A DNA stretch of 63,882 nucleotides from Flavobacteriales bacterium 34_180_T64 (lineage in GTDB: Bacteria > Bacteroidota > Bacteroidia > Flavobacteriales > Flavobacteriaceae), in the NCBI GenBank assembly GCA_002162765.1, contig MAAR01000007.1, positions 1 to 63,882 on the forward strand. The letters are read 5' to 3'. Every line of letters begins with the position of its first letter. The first letter of the stretch is position 1. The notes below the pieces were generated by a model. The model saw only the letters and a program-made list of their open reading frames with translations, did not search any database and was not told the DNA's origin. The translations under genes were made by a program, and so were the position numbers. Positions 18,120 to 26,853 of this stretch are shown here, piece by piece.

Positions 18120-18860
18120 ATGAGCTACATTCGCAACATATTAAATTCCCGTTCTGATTCAGACGGGGATTTTTTTTTGCTCCTTAAAGCAATTTTAGGA
18201 TTTAAACCTAAAAAGAAGAGCTTATATTTAAAAGCATTTACGCACCGTTCAATGAATATTAAAGACAGTCTTGGGAATGCTTTAAATTATGAACGTCTTG
18301 AATTTGTTGGTGATGCTATGCTAAGTGCAGTTATCGCTTCGTATTTGTTTGGTGAAGTACCTCATGGAGATGAAGGATATTTAACTAAAATGCGATCAAA
18401 GGTTGTAAGTAGAGAACATTTAAATGAACTTGGAAAAGAACTTAATTTGATTGATTTGGTTGAAAGTAAAATACCAAAATCTAATTTTGGAAATAATATT
18501 CATGGTAATCTTTATGAAGCCCTAGTAGGCGCCATTTTTTTAGATCGAGGTTATGGGTATTGTGAACGTTTCATTCAAAAAACAGTCATTAAACCACATA
18601 TTGATATTGAGACTTTGGAAGGGAAAGTAATAAGTTATAAAAGCCTATTAATTGAATGGTGTCAGAAAGAAAAGAAAACGTTCGACTACAACGTTTATGA
18701 AGATACTGGGAATGATAATTTAAAACACTTTTCAGTTAAATTGTCAATAAACAATAAAGTAATTGCTAAAGCAAGAGCGACTTCAAAGAAAAAAGCAGAA
18801 GAGAAAGCGTCAAAACGAGCATTTTTTGCATTTCAAAATAGAATTTCTAGATCATTTTAA
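18120..18860 (+). CDS. rnc: Ribonuclease III
   Basis: A 246-residue double-stranded-RNA endonuclease for rRNA and mRNA processing. The signature YERLEFVGDAML (57-68) supplies Glu61 and Asp65, and a second acidic patch, NLYEALVGAIFLDRG, has Glu133. The first Asp of the E. coli version of that patch is Asn here, which I believe is common in the phylum. A C-terminal dsRNA-binding domain with KKKAEEKASKRAF follows. The fabF-rnc linkage is conserved in Flavobacteriia. Confidence 0.95.
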   Translation: MSYIRNILNSRSDSDGDFFLLLKAILGFKPKKKSLYLKAFTHRSMNIKDSLGNALNYERLEFVGDAMLSAVIASYLFGEVPHGDEGYLTKMRSKVVSREHLNELGKELNLIDLVESKIPKSNFGNNIHGNLYEALVGAIFLDRGYGYCERFIQKTVIKPHIDIETLEGKVISYKSLLIEWCQKEKKTFDYNVYEDTGNDNLKHFSVKLSINNKVIAKARATSKKKAEEKASKRAFFAFQNRISRSF

Positions 18861-18960
18861 TAACGATAACGTTTCCGTAATAATTACTTGTTAAGAATAA
18901 CAAAATCTTATTACTAAAATTGGGATAAAGTACTATATTTACAGTTAGTGGGAGTTTAAT

Positions 18961-19440
18961 ATGGCTTTACATAAATTACTTGTTGACGATTTTTATGATG
19001 CTTCTTTTTCACTTTTAGCTATTCATTGTAGACTAGAAGATTACAGATTAGTGTATCTTTTGAATATGTATTTAGATCTAAAACTAGAGCGAAAGCCGCA
19101 AGATTTAGATTACAAATATTTTGCGTCTTCATATTCGATTTATGAATGGGATAATTTAGAGCAAGACACCATTTGGAATTTAGTTTCAAATGTATGTAGA
19201 AAAGAAGAAGATAGTCTACAAAGCACAGGTTCGTTGTTTACAACTCAACATAAAGTATTAAAAACATACCATTTAATGCCAGAGTTGAAAAATGTAGATT
19301 ACCTTATAAAAATAACCAATGAAGCACTGCATTTTAATGAGAAAATCATTTTAGACAAAATACAATCAATTCCTCAAATTATTACCGCTTACAGTATTAA
19401 TACTGAACAATTAAAAGCGAAAGACAATTTAATTTTTTAA
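18961..19440 (+). CDS. IPExxxVDY family protein
   Basis: A 159-residue cytoplasmic protein of the Bacteroidota family named for its IPExxxVDY motif, here MPELKNVDYLIKI near residue 110. Function is unknown. It lies four bases ahead of pyk, an arrangement I recall as conserved in Flavobacteriaceae, which suggests a link to glycolysis or simple co-expression. A TATATTTA near-match to the -7 box occurs at 18934-18941. Confidence 0.85.
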   Translation: MALHKLLVDDFYDASFSLLAIHCRLEDYRLVYLLNMYLDLKLERKPQDLDYKYFASSYSIYEWDNLEQDTIWNLVSNVCRKEEDSLQSTGSLFTTQHKVLKTYHLMPELKNVDYLIKITNEALHFNEKIILDKIQSIPQIITAYSINTEQLKAKDNLIF

Positions 19441-19443
19441 TCC

Positions 19444-20886
19444 ATGTTGAAAAGAAAAAAAACAAAAATAGTAGCCACTTTAGGTCCTGCAACAAGTACT
19501 AAAGCAGTGCTGAAAGGCATGCTTGATGAAGGTGTTGATGTATTCAGAATTAACTTTTCTCATGCCGATTATAAAGATGTTGAAGAACGCATAAAAATGA
19601 TTCGAGATCTCAACGAAGAATTTGGATATAATGTAGCTGTGTTGGCAGATTTACAAGGCCCAAAACTTCGTGTTGGAGTCATGAAAGGGGAAGTCTTTGT
19701 TAATGAAGGTGATGAAATCATCTTTGCTACTGGTGAGCGATTTGAAGGTGACAAAAACAGGGTTTATATGACCTATGATAGGTTTCCACAAGATGCAAGA
19801 GCAGGAGAACAAATCCTTTTGGATGATGGTAAACTTATTTTTGAAGTCGTTTCTACAGATAATAAGAGTGAAGTGAAAGCGCGTGTAATTCAAGGTGGAC
19901 CACTACGTTCAAAGAAAGGAGTGAACCTTCCTAATACAAATATTTCACAACCAGCATTAACTGAAAAGGATATTGAAGATGCCCTATTTGCTATTGAACA
20001 AAAAGTAGATTGGATGGCATTATCTTTTGTGCGTCATGCTGAAGATTTAATGCAGTTAGAAGAGCTTATTCGACAAAATTCTGATCATAAAATTCCAATT
20101 ATTGCGAAAATTGAAAAGCCTGAAGCTGTAGAAAACATTGATAAAATAGTTGCCTATTGTGATGGCTTAATGGTAGCGCGAGGTGATCTAGGGGTTGAAA
20201 TTCCGGCAGAAGAAGTTCCGTTAATTCAAAAGCAATTGGTCCTTAGAGCAAAACGTGCGAGAATTCCGGTAATTATCGCTACCCAAATGATGGAAACTAT
20301 GATTTCTAGTCTCACACCAACAAGAGCCGAAGTTAATGATGTTGCTAATTCAGTTATGGATGGCGCAGATGCAGTAATGCTTTCTGGAGAAACATCGGTT
20401 GGAAGCTATCCTGTTCAGGTTATTCGACAAATGTCTAATATTATTAAAAGCGTTGAGGATTCACCATTAATTCAAGTGCCACAAATTCCACCTCATATTC
20501 GAACAAAACGCTATATCACAAAATCAATTTGTTATCACGCTTCAAATATGGCTAATGAAATCAATGCTAGAGCTATTTCTACATTGACAAATAGTGGCTA
20601 TACAGCATTTCAAATTTCAGCTTGGAGACCTTCAGCACATATTTTAGTGTTTACTTCGAATAAACGGATTTTAACACAACTAAATTTACTTTGGGGCGTA
20701 AAAGCATTTTATTATGACAAGTATGTCAGTACAGATGAAACTATAGAAGATGTCAACACAATTGCCTGTAAAAAAGGCTATTTAGATGTTGGAGATATGC
20801 TCATAAGTTTGGCTGCGATGCCAATTCAAGATAAAGGTATGGTGAACACCTTACGAGTCTCTGAAATTACGAAGCGAAGTTTTTAA
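19444..20886 (+). CDS. pyk: Pyruvate kinase
   Basis: A 480-residue glycolytic enzyme making ATP and pyruvate from phosphoenolpyruvate. Seen: the N-terminal KTKIVATLGPAT, VFRINFSHA, the active-site IAKIEKPEAVEN with its catalytic Lys, MVARGDLGVEIP for Mg binding, and IATQMMETM. The C-terminal allosteric domain is present. The start three bases after the preceding stop implies co-transcription. Confidence 0.97.
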   Translation: MLKRKKTKIVATLGPATSTKAVLKGMLDEGVDVFRINFSHADYKDVEERIKMIRDLNEEFGYNVAVLADLQGPKLRVGVMKGEVFVNEGDEIIFATGERFEGDKNRVYMTYDRFPQDARAGEQILLDDGKLIFEVVSTDNKSEVKARVIQGGPLRSKKGVNLPNTNISQPALTEKDIEDALFAIEQKVDWMALSFVRHAEDLMQLEELIRQNSDHKIPIIAKIEKPEAVENIDKIVAYCDGLMVARGDLGVEIPAEEVPLIQKQLVLRAKRARIPVIIATQMMETMISSLTPTRAEVNDVANSVMDGADAVMLSGETSVGSYPVQVIRQMSNIIKSVEDSPLIQVPQIPPHIRTKRYITKSICYHASNMANEINARAISTLTNSGYTAFQISAWRPSAHILVFTSNKRILTQLNLLWGVKAFYYDKYVSTDETIEDVNTIACKKGYLDVGDMLISLAAMPIQDKGMVNTLRVSEITKRSF

Positions 20887-20891
20887 ATTCT

Positions 20892-20976
20892 GGGCGTTTC
20901 GGTTTTTTTAAAACCGTCGTGCTTTCGCAAGTCGCTCTTTACAAGGAGCTCCAACAATTGCTCAATCACTAACGCA
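20892..20976. repeat. Interspersed palindromic-repeat-like element between pyk and dinB
   Basis: This non-coding segment begins GGGCGTTTCGG, has a hairpin (CGGTTTT / AAAACCG), and continues GTCGTGCTTTCGC, then GAGCTCCAACAATTGCTC, and ends CACTAACGCAG. It resembles, from memory, a repeat family scattered in Flavobacteriaceae that begins GGGCGTT and ends CTAACGCA, typically found between convergent gene ends. Only one copy is in this window, so repetition cannot be verified here. It may also terminate both convergent genes. Confidence 0.5.
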
Positions 20977-20977
20977 G

Positions 20978-22090
20978 TTAAAACTCAAATTTTAATTGTA
21001 CACTTACTGATTGTTGTTCGGTTTTGTTTTGAACTGTTTTTTTAGGGGTTTCTGTATTTAAATTCGAAAGTGAGATTCCTAATAACCTTACAGAATCACT
21101 TAATTTTTCTTGATATAAAAGATCTTTAGTTGTTTCAAGTAGAATGTCCTTATCATGAATGTAATAAGGCAAGGTTTTACTACGTGTTTGAAGAGAAAAA
21201 TCGCTGTACTTTATTTTAAGAGTTACCGTTTTTCCAGCAATCTTGCTCTTGTTTAATCGTTTTGAGACTTCCTCCGCGATATGTTCTAATTTTTCTAACA
21301 TAAATATTTCAGAAGACAGGTTTTCATTAAATGTGCGTTCGGCAGCGAGCGATTTTCGAATGCGATTAGGCTTCACTTCACTGTGTTGCTGACCTCTTAC
21401 AATATGATAATAATAGCGTCCAGACTTTCCAAAGTGTTGATCTAAATACTCAATAGATTTCGACTTTAAATCCTTTCCAGTAAAAATTCCTTTTTGGTAC
21501 ATTTTCTCAGCAGTCACTTTCCCAACACCATAAAATTTTCTTATGTCTAGCGCTTCAAGGAATTCTAATACATCTTCTGGATTTACGGTTTTTTGTCCAT
21601 TAGGTTTGTTGTAATCACTAGCAACTTTAGCAATAAACTTATTAATTGAAATTCCTGCTGAAGCGGTTAATCCAACTTCTTTAAAAATTCGGGCTCGTAT
21701 GTCTTGTGCAATAAGAGACGCACTAGGGTTTCCTAATTTATTCTCGGTAACATCCAAATAGGCTTCGTCCAAAGAAAGCGGTTCTACCAAATCGGTATAG
21801 TCATGAAAAATTTTTCGAATCTGATTTGAGATGTCTTGGTAACGTTCAAAATTAGGTTTGACAAAAATGAGCTCGGGGCAGTTCCGTCGAGCCATTACAC
21901 CACTCATAGCACTTCGAACGCCAAATTTTCGAGCTTCATAGCTAGCAGCACTCACAACACCTCGTTTGCCACTGCCTCCAACTGCAACAGGTTTACCCTT
22001 TAACTCAGGACGATCCATTTGCTCTACAGATGCATAAAATGCATCCATATCAACATGAATAATCTTTCGTATTGGTAAATTGTTTGGCAT
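20978..22090 (-). CDS. dinB: DNA polymerase IV (Y-family translesion polymerase)
   Basis: A 370-residue Y-family polymerase for lesion bypass. Catalytic carboxylates are in HVDMDAFYASVEQ (Asp14) and SLDEAYLDVT (about residue 105). The little-finger domain follows. The C-terminus QLKFEF resembles a beta-clamp-binding tail but does not match the QLxLF form exactly. It is convergent with pyk. Confidence 0.95.
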   Translation of the reverse strand: MPNNLPIRKIIHVDMDAFYASVEQMDRPELKGKPVAVGGSGKRGVVSAASYEARKFGVRSAMSGVMARRNCPELIFVKPNFERYQDISNQIRKIFHDYTDLVEPLSLDEAYLDVTENKLGNPSASLIAQDIRARIFKEVGLTASAGISINKFIAKVASDYNKPNGQKTVNPEDVLEFLEALDIRKFYGVGKVTAEKMYQKGIFTGKDLKSKSIEYLDQHFGKSGRYYYHIVRGQQHSEVKPNRIRKSLAAERTFNENLSSEIFMLEKLEHIAEEVSKRLNKSKIAGKTVTLKIKYSDFSLQTRSKTLPYYIHDKDILLETTKDLLYQEKLSDSVRLLGISLSNLNTETPKKTVQNKTEQQSVSVQLKFEF

Positions 22091-22176
22091 AGCGTAAATT
22101 TACATTAAATGCCTTTAATCATTAAATTTATGATTGAAGGAATTAAAATTATATAAAATTAACACAGCACAATTTC

Positions 22177-22647
22177 ATGATAGAAATAGAACGAAAATTT
22201 CTGGTGACTTCAAAAGCCTTTATAGAAGAATCTTTTACTTCCTTTCGGATTATTCAAGGGTTTTTAAATACAGATAAGGAACGTACGGTAAGAGTTAGAC
22301 TAAAGGATCAAGTTGGCTTTTTAACTGTAAAAGGACAGTCTACAAATGATGGGTTGACACGTTTTGAATGGGAAACTAGTATTAGTAAGTCGGAAGCAGA
22401 AGCGCTTTTGAAAATTTGCGAAAAAGGGATTATTGATAAAATTCGATATGAAGTGAAATCGGGTTCTCATGTAGTTGAAATAGACGTATTTTTTGGAGAA
22501 AACGAAGGATTAATTGTTGCTGAAGTTGAACTTGAAAATGAAGATGAAATATTAGTCAAGCCTAGCTGGTTTGGTAAAGAGGTAACTGGTGATATAAAAT
22601 ATTATAATTCACAATTGAGCAAACAACCCTATAAAACATGGGACTAG
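22177..22647 (+). CDS. CYTH-domain protein (triphosphate tunnel metalloenzyme)
   Basis: A 156-residue protein opening with MIEIERKFLV, the ExExK signature of the CYTH/TTM fold, followed by paired basic strands (TVRVRLKD, LTVKG) and acidic strands (VEIDVFFGE, EVELENED). Family members hydrolyse inorganic triphosphate or make cyclic AMP; small bacterial forms like this are mostly tripolyphosphatases. It is followed 27 nt later by a lipoprotein gene. Confidence 0.88.
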   Translation: MIEIERKFLVTSKAFIEESFTSFRIIQGFLNTDKERTVRVRLKDQVGFLTVKGQSTNDGLTRFEWETSISKSEAEALLKICEKGIIDKIRYEVKSGSHVVEIDVFFGENEGLIVAEVELENEDEILVKPSWFGKEVTGDIKYYNSQLSKQPYKTWD

Positions 22648-22674
22648 TAATTTGAGACTTTAAAAATCAAAAAA

Positions 22675-23172
22675 ATGAAAAACACTATTCGAGTACTTGT
22701 TATTATGATGCTCTTTTCTGCTTGTAAAAAAGGGAATAATGTAGCACCATCAGATTCTGAAAATAACTCTGTAGAAACCGTTGAAACCATAAAACAAATC
22801 AAAGATAATTTGACTTCAAAGGGGTTTAAAATTTTTGATTATGTGGATGAGAATACACAAGATACAGTAATTATGCAGCAGTATTTTATAGCGTTTTTAA
22901 AACGAGGACCAATAAGAAACCAAAATGAAGAAGAAGCCAATGCCTTACAAACTGCACATTTGGCGCATTTGGGTAAAATGTACGACTTGGGTTATGCAGA
23001 TATATCAGGACCTTTTGGAGACGATGGTATCATTAGAGGAATTACCATTTATAACACAGCTACAATAGAAATGGCCGATAGTTTAGCCAATTCGGACCCA
23101 ATGGTTAAAGCGGGTCGCTTAGAAATTGAAATACATCCTTGGTGGGCTGCAAAGGGATTCCCGTTACGATAA
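22675..23172 (+). CDS. Lipoprotein with YCII-related domain
   Basis: A 165-residue protein. The lipobox is MLFSAC (Cys17), and a Ser/Glu-rich linker leads to a YCII-like domain (about 60-165) with FLKRGP, LGYADISGPF and NSDPMVKAGRLEIEIHPWW. YCII domains are ferredoxin-like and some act as dehalogenase-like enzymes with a His-Asp pair. The export and lipidation are inferred. Function is unknown. Confidence 0.75.
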   Translation: MKNTIRVLVIMMLFSACKKGNNVAPSDSENNSVETVETIKQIKDNLTSKGFKIFDYVDENTQDTVIMQQYFIAFLKRGPIRNQNEEEANALQTAHLAHLGKMYDLGYADISGPFGDDGIIRGITIYNTATIEMADSLANSDPMVKAGRLEIEIHPWWAAKGFPLR

Positions 23173-23200
23173 AAAAAAAGCCACTCCTAGGAGTGGCTGC
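23171..23200 (-). terminator. Terminator of the HMA lipoprotein gene (bidirectional palindrome)
   Basis: A perfect 20-bp palindrome, AGCCACTCCTAGGAGTGGCT (23179-23198), is followed on the minus strand by nine T. It lies 25 nt after the stop of the minus-strand gene. Confidence 0.85.
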
Positions 23201-23223
23201 GATATAATTTAATTTATAAGAGA

Positions 23224-23760
23224 CTAAGCTTTATCTTTTTTAGAACAGCATTCTTTTTTACAATCTGCCTTACATGCTTTTTTCTCAGCATCTGTTTTCT
23301 CAGCACAACATGCTTTAGTGCAATCGGCTTTACAGGCTTTTTTATCACCCATTTTAGCAGCGTGACCTTCTTCTGTTGAAAACGCTTCAACCGTTTTCAT
23401 ATTAGTTACTTTGTAAGTTTCACCAGCTTTAGCAACCGCTTCTTCTAAAGAAGCATGCGTTACCTTGGCCTCATCGTATTCTACCATTGCTAATTGTTTG
23501 TCAAAATCTACAGTTGCAGATTTTACACCTTCCATTTTAGCCATTTTCTTTTCGATAGTTTTTGCACATCCTATTGCACAAGTCATTCCATCGATGCTAA
23601 ATTCTGCTTTTGCATAATTAGCGTTTGGGTCTAATTCATTTGAAGCGATTGCAGCAGTTTCAGTTTCAACTGTTTTTACGTCTGGTTTTGCTTCATTTTT
23701 ACAAGCCATTACTGTAACCGCCACAATAGCTACTACTAGTAAGTTTTTAAATGTCTTCAT
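23224..23760 (-). CDS. Heavy-metal-associated (HMA) domain lipoprotein with Cys-rich tail
   Basis: A 178-residue protein. Lipobox VTVMAC (Cys20). The HMA fold (about 50-115) has the metal motif GMTCAIGCAKTI, where the cysteines are three rather than two residues apart; this CAxGC form is common in Bacteroidota. The last 45 residues are Lys/Cys-rich with a duplicated KKACKADC motif and two CC pairs, suited to binding soft metals such as copper. ATG 23760 is chosen because the longer frame (23787) would start in the promoter region: a TATGTTTG box lies at 23785-23792. Confidence 0.82.
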   Translation of the reverse strand: MKTFKNLLVVAIVAVTVMACKNEAKPDVKTVETETAAIASNELDPNANYAKAEFSIDGMTCAIGCAKTIEKKMAKMEGVKSATVDFDKQLAMVEYDEAKVTHASLEEAVAKAGETYKVTNMKTVEAFSTEEGHAAKMGDKKACKADCTKACCAEKTDAEKKACKADCKKECCSKKDKA

Positions 23761-23784
23761 AGGTTTTAAATATAGAATTTGAAA

Positions 23785-23792
23785 CAAACATA
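23785..23792 (-). promoter_or_regulatory. -7 element of the HMA lipoprotein gene
   Basis: Minus-strand TATGTTTG matches TAnnTTTG, 24 nt ahead of ATG 23760. It supports the shorter start. Confidence 0.5.
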
Positions 23793-23853
23793 ATAAATAT
23801 TGGCGTTTCTTGCATTAAAATTAACGAATTTTGTGACTTATTAGCTGTTAACT

Positions 23854-24732
23854 ATGAAGGGCATCAACAAAAAATGGTTGTATCTGATAGCGCTTGCCAT
23901 AATCTGGGGGAGCTCGTTTATTTTAATTAAAAAATCGCTTTTAGGCTTAACACCTTTTCAATTGGGAGCGTTAAGAATAATAATTACTGGGTTGTTTTTA
24001 TTTGCAGCTGGATTAAAGAGCATAAAATCAATTGATAAGTCGAAATGGAAATGGCTGATCATATCAGGATTATGTGGGTCTTTTTTTCCGGCATTTTTTT
24101 TCGCTATCGCTGAAACTGAAATTGATAGTTCTGTGGCATCAATCCTGAATTCTTTAGTGCCGTTAAATACTATATTATTGGGGTTTGCCGTATTTAAGAT
24201 CGCATCAACTAAACGTCAAATTCTCGGTGTCATTATTGGTTTTATTGGCACCAGTCTTTTGATTTTAAAAGGAGCTGAATTAAATCCAGATCAAAATTAC
24301 ATGTATGCAGGTTATGTCATCGCTTCCACGGTGTTGTATGCAGTAAACGTGAATATTATAAAACGCTATTTACAGGAAATAAAACCCTTGACCATAGCTG
24401 TCGGAAATTTTATACCGCTTATGATTCCGGCGTTTATCATTTTGGTATATTCAGATTTTTTTAGCGAATCCACGTATCGTAATCCTAATTTTAAATTGGC
24501 ATTATTTTATGTAGTGCTACTATCATTATTTGGAACGGCCTTGGCTAAAGTGTTATTTAATAAACTCGTGCAAATTTCCACACCGGTGTTTGCATCTTCA
24601 GTAACGTATTTAATGCCAATAGTGGCATTAATTTGGGGGGTTATTGATGGAGAAGGATTTAGTTTTTTACAAGGTCTTGCAACTATCGTAATTCTAGTTG
24701 GCGTTTATCTTTCTCATAAAAAAACTCAATAA
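23854..24732 (+). CDS. EamA/DMT-family transporter
   Basis: A 292-residue inner-membrane protein with ten hydrophobic helices arranged as two repeated EamA halves (first half starting WGSSFILIKKSL, second GYVIASTVLYAVN). Members of the drug/metabolite transporter superfamily export or import amino acids, nucleosides and other metabolites. The substrate cannot be inferred. Confidence 0.9.
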   Translation: MKGINKKWLYLIALAIIWGSSFILIKKSLLGLTPFQLGALRIIITGLFLFAAGLKSIKSIDKSKWKWLIISGLCGSFFPAFFFAIAETEIDSSVASILNSLVPLNTILLGFAVFKIASTKRQILGVIIGFIGTSLLILKGAELNPDQNYMYAGYVIASTVLYAVNVNIIKRYLQEIKPLTIAVGNFIPLMIPAFIILVYSDFFSESTYRNPNFKLALFYVVLLSLFGTALAKVLFNKLVQISTPVFASSVTYLMPIVALIWGVIDGEGFSFLQGLATIVILVGVYLSHKKTQ

Positions 24733-24762
24733 AAAAACCGAAGCCTAAAGACTTCGGTTTGA
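24731..24762 (-). terminator. Terminator after the M16 peptidase pair
   Basis: Stem AAACCGAAG / CTTCGGTTT (24735-24743 and 24752-24760). The long T-run is on the minus-strand side, 21 nt past the M16 stop. It may also serve the EamA gene, but the T-run is weak in that direction. Confidence 0.8.
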
Positions 24763-24782
24763 TTAGTAATTATAAAGTTGTA

Positions 24783-26852
24783 TTAGTCAAAATCGACGTC
24801 AGCAACACCTTCGTTAACTTTAATTTCTTTTACAATAAAATCAAATTTACGAGGTCCGAATGATTGTCCAATTTTGAATGGGAATTTCACGCCTGACACT
24901 TCTTGGTATTCCGAATAAGAAGTAGAAACAGATCCAGTTGGAGCTGATTTAACTTCCATAATTTTCAAACCAGTCTCAACACTATAATAAATAGAGGTAT
25001 CATCACCTACATTTATTTTGTATGCATTTTCTCCTTCGATTTTTTCAATTTTCTCAAGAGTTACGCCTCCATTCAAATAGTTAACTTCAGGAAACGGAGA
25101 CGATTCTGCTTGTGCTTCTTTCAATTCGTCGTTGCTTAAATCTTTACGTTGTCCTTGCATAACCATATAACCAGCCTCTCCATCAACTACCGATTTCATA
25201 ATAGATTGTCCCATGGCAGTGATTTCTTGAAACGCCTGATTTTTCACAGTCTTTTTCATTGATAAATTCATCATTACACCAGGTTGTAATTCTGCTTCAG
25301 CAGTAATAAATACAGAGTTTACAGCATCTAATTTTTCTTTACCACCAATGGCGTTAATATATGCATTAAGCACTTTAATAACGTTCATATCTGCTGGCAT
25401 AGGAATGTCATAAGATGGCTTCTCTACAGCATTCGCATAGGTGTCATAATATTTAATTGGAATTCCTGTTTTTTCAAGATTCTCTAAAACCTCAGACCCT
25501 TTTCCAATCACTACAACTCTAGCATTTTCTGACTTCATGTATTTATTTGCAACTCTTTTAACGTCCTCAGCACTTACATTATTGATTTTTTGTAAGTATG
25601 TTGTATAAAAGTCTTTAGGTAAATTTTGTTGTTTAATATTTAAGGCATAGTTAGCCACGGTTTGAGGTCGCTCTAATCCCATAATAAAACGTCCAACATA
25701 CTTTGCTTTAGCATCTCTCAAAGTTTGTGGATCTACTGGCTCCGTTTTAATACGGTTAATCTCTTTTAAGGCTTCAACTACAGCACTATCAGTTACCATA
25801 TTTCTCACTTTCGCAGACGCATTAAAACGTCCTAAACCATATCTACTAGCACCAAGACTAGAGTATGCACCATATGTATATCCATGAGCTTCACGAAGGT
25901 TTTTAAACAAATACCCTTCACCACCACCACCTAGGATGTTATTCGTAATTAATGCAGCATGATAGTCTTCATCATTCATCTTTAAATCTACATTATTAGT
26001 GATTGAGATACTTGATTGCGTTGCCGTCGGGAAGTCAACAAAATTAATTTGTGTGTATTGCGCGTTTGGTGCAGCTGGACTTACAGTGGTAGATACATCC
26101 ACCGACTTTTTCCATTCTCCAAAATGTTTTTTAATTTGTTTTTTTACCTTTTTAAAATCTACATCACCAATTACCACTAAATAAGTATTGTTAGGATTGA
26201 AGTATTTTTCGTAAAATGCTACGGCATCACCATAGGTTACATTATGAATGGTTTCTTCTGTTGTATACTCTCCATAAGCGTGATTTGTTCCATAAGCTAA
26301 GGCATTTCGAACACGGCCACTTATAGCATCGATACTTTTTTCATTTTGTTTTAAACTTTCGATGAGTTTTACTTTTTCTTTTTCAAACTCTTCTTCAGTC
26401 AATAATGGATTGATTGCAGCATCGGCCATTAGTTCTAAAATACGATTAGAATATTTTGACAATGAACTTGCAAATCCTCCACTAAATCCAAAATTTAAAC
26501 TTGCGCCTAAAAAATCGATTTCTTCATTAAATTCGTCTTTAGAAATGCTCGTTGTTCCATTGCCTAACATGCTTCCTAGAATGCTTTCAACACCGGCTTT
26601 TTTTCCAGTAGCAATAGGTTTGTTGTCTATACGTAAAGAGTAAGATACTCTTGGAAGTTTGTGATTTTCAACCACTAAAACTTTCAATCCATTTTTTAAT
26701 TCGAATTCTCCAGGAACTTCTAATGAAATTTGTGGCTCAGGACCAGCTTTTGGCTGTTTTGATCTGTCAATTTGTGCAGTAACCCCAGCTGTCATTAAGA
26801 ACAGTACAATACAGGCTGCAAATTTAGTTTTCATATTATATATTGTTTTCAT
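24783..26852 (-). CDS. M16-family zinc peptidase homologue, non-catalytic subunit, with C-terminal extension
   Basis: A 689-residue secreted protein. After a signal peptide (ending GVTAQ) comes a two-lobed M16B body (about 35-485) that lacks the HxxEH zinc motif (LVVENHKLPRVSY stands at that position) but keeps the second-lobe GGGGEGYLFKNLRE loop and TYGAYSS. This fits the beta-type partner of the catalytic protein encoded just upstream. The last 200 residues form an extra domain resembling outer-membrane lipoprotein-handling folds. The start is uncertain. ATG 26852 follows the upstream TAA by one base (coupled translation); 26864 and 26834 are also possible. Confidence 0.85.
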   Translation of the reverse strand: MKTIYNMKTKFAACIVLFLMTAGVTAQIDRSKQPKAGPEPQISLEVPGEFELKNGLKVLVVENHKLPRVSYSLRIDNKPIATGKKAGVESILGSMLGNGTTSISKDEFNEEIDFLGASLNFGFSGGFASSLSKYSNRILELMADAAINPLLTEEEFEKEKVKLIESLKQNEKSIDAISGRVRNALAYGTNHAYGEYTTEETIHNVTYGDAVAFYEKYFNPNNTYLVVIGDVDFKKVKKQIKKHFGEWKKSVDVSTTVSPAAPNAQYTQINFVDFPTATQSSISITNNVDLKMNDEDYHAALITNNILGGGGEGYLFKNLREAHGYTYGAYSSLGASRYGLGRFNASAKVRNMVTDSAVVEALKEINRIKTEPVDPQTLRDAKAKYVGRFIMGLERPQTVANYALNIKQQNLPKDFYTTYLQKINNVSAEDVKRVANKYMKSENARVVVIGKGSEVLENLEKTGIPIKYYDTYANAVEKPSYDIPMPADMNVIKVLNAYINAIGGKEKLDAVNSVFITAEAELQPGVMMNLSMKKTVKNQAFQEITAMGQSIMKSVVDGEAGYMVMQGQRKDLSNDELKEAQAESSPFPEVNYLNGGVTLEKIEKIEGENAYKINVGDDTSIYYSVETGLKIMEVKSAPTGSVSTSYSEYQEVSGVKFPFKIGQSFGPRKFDFIVKEIKVNEGVADVDFD

Positions 26853-26853
26853 C

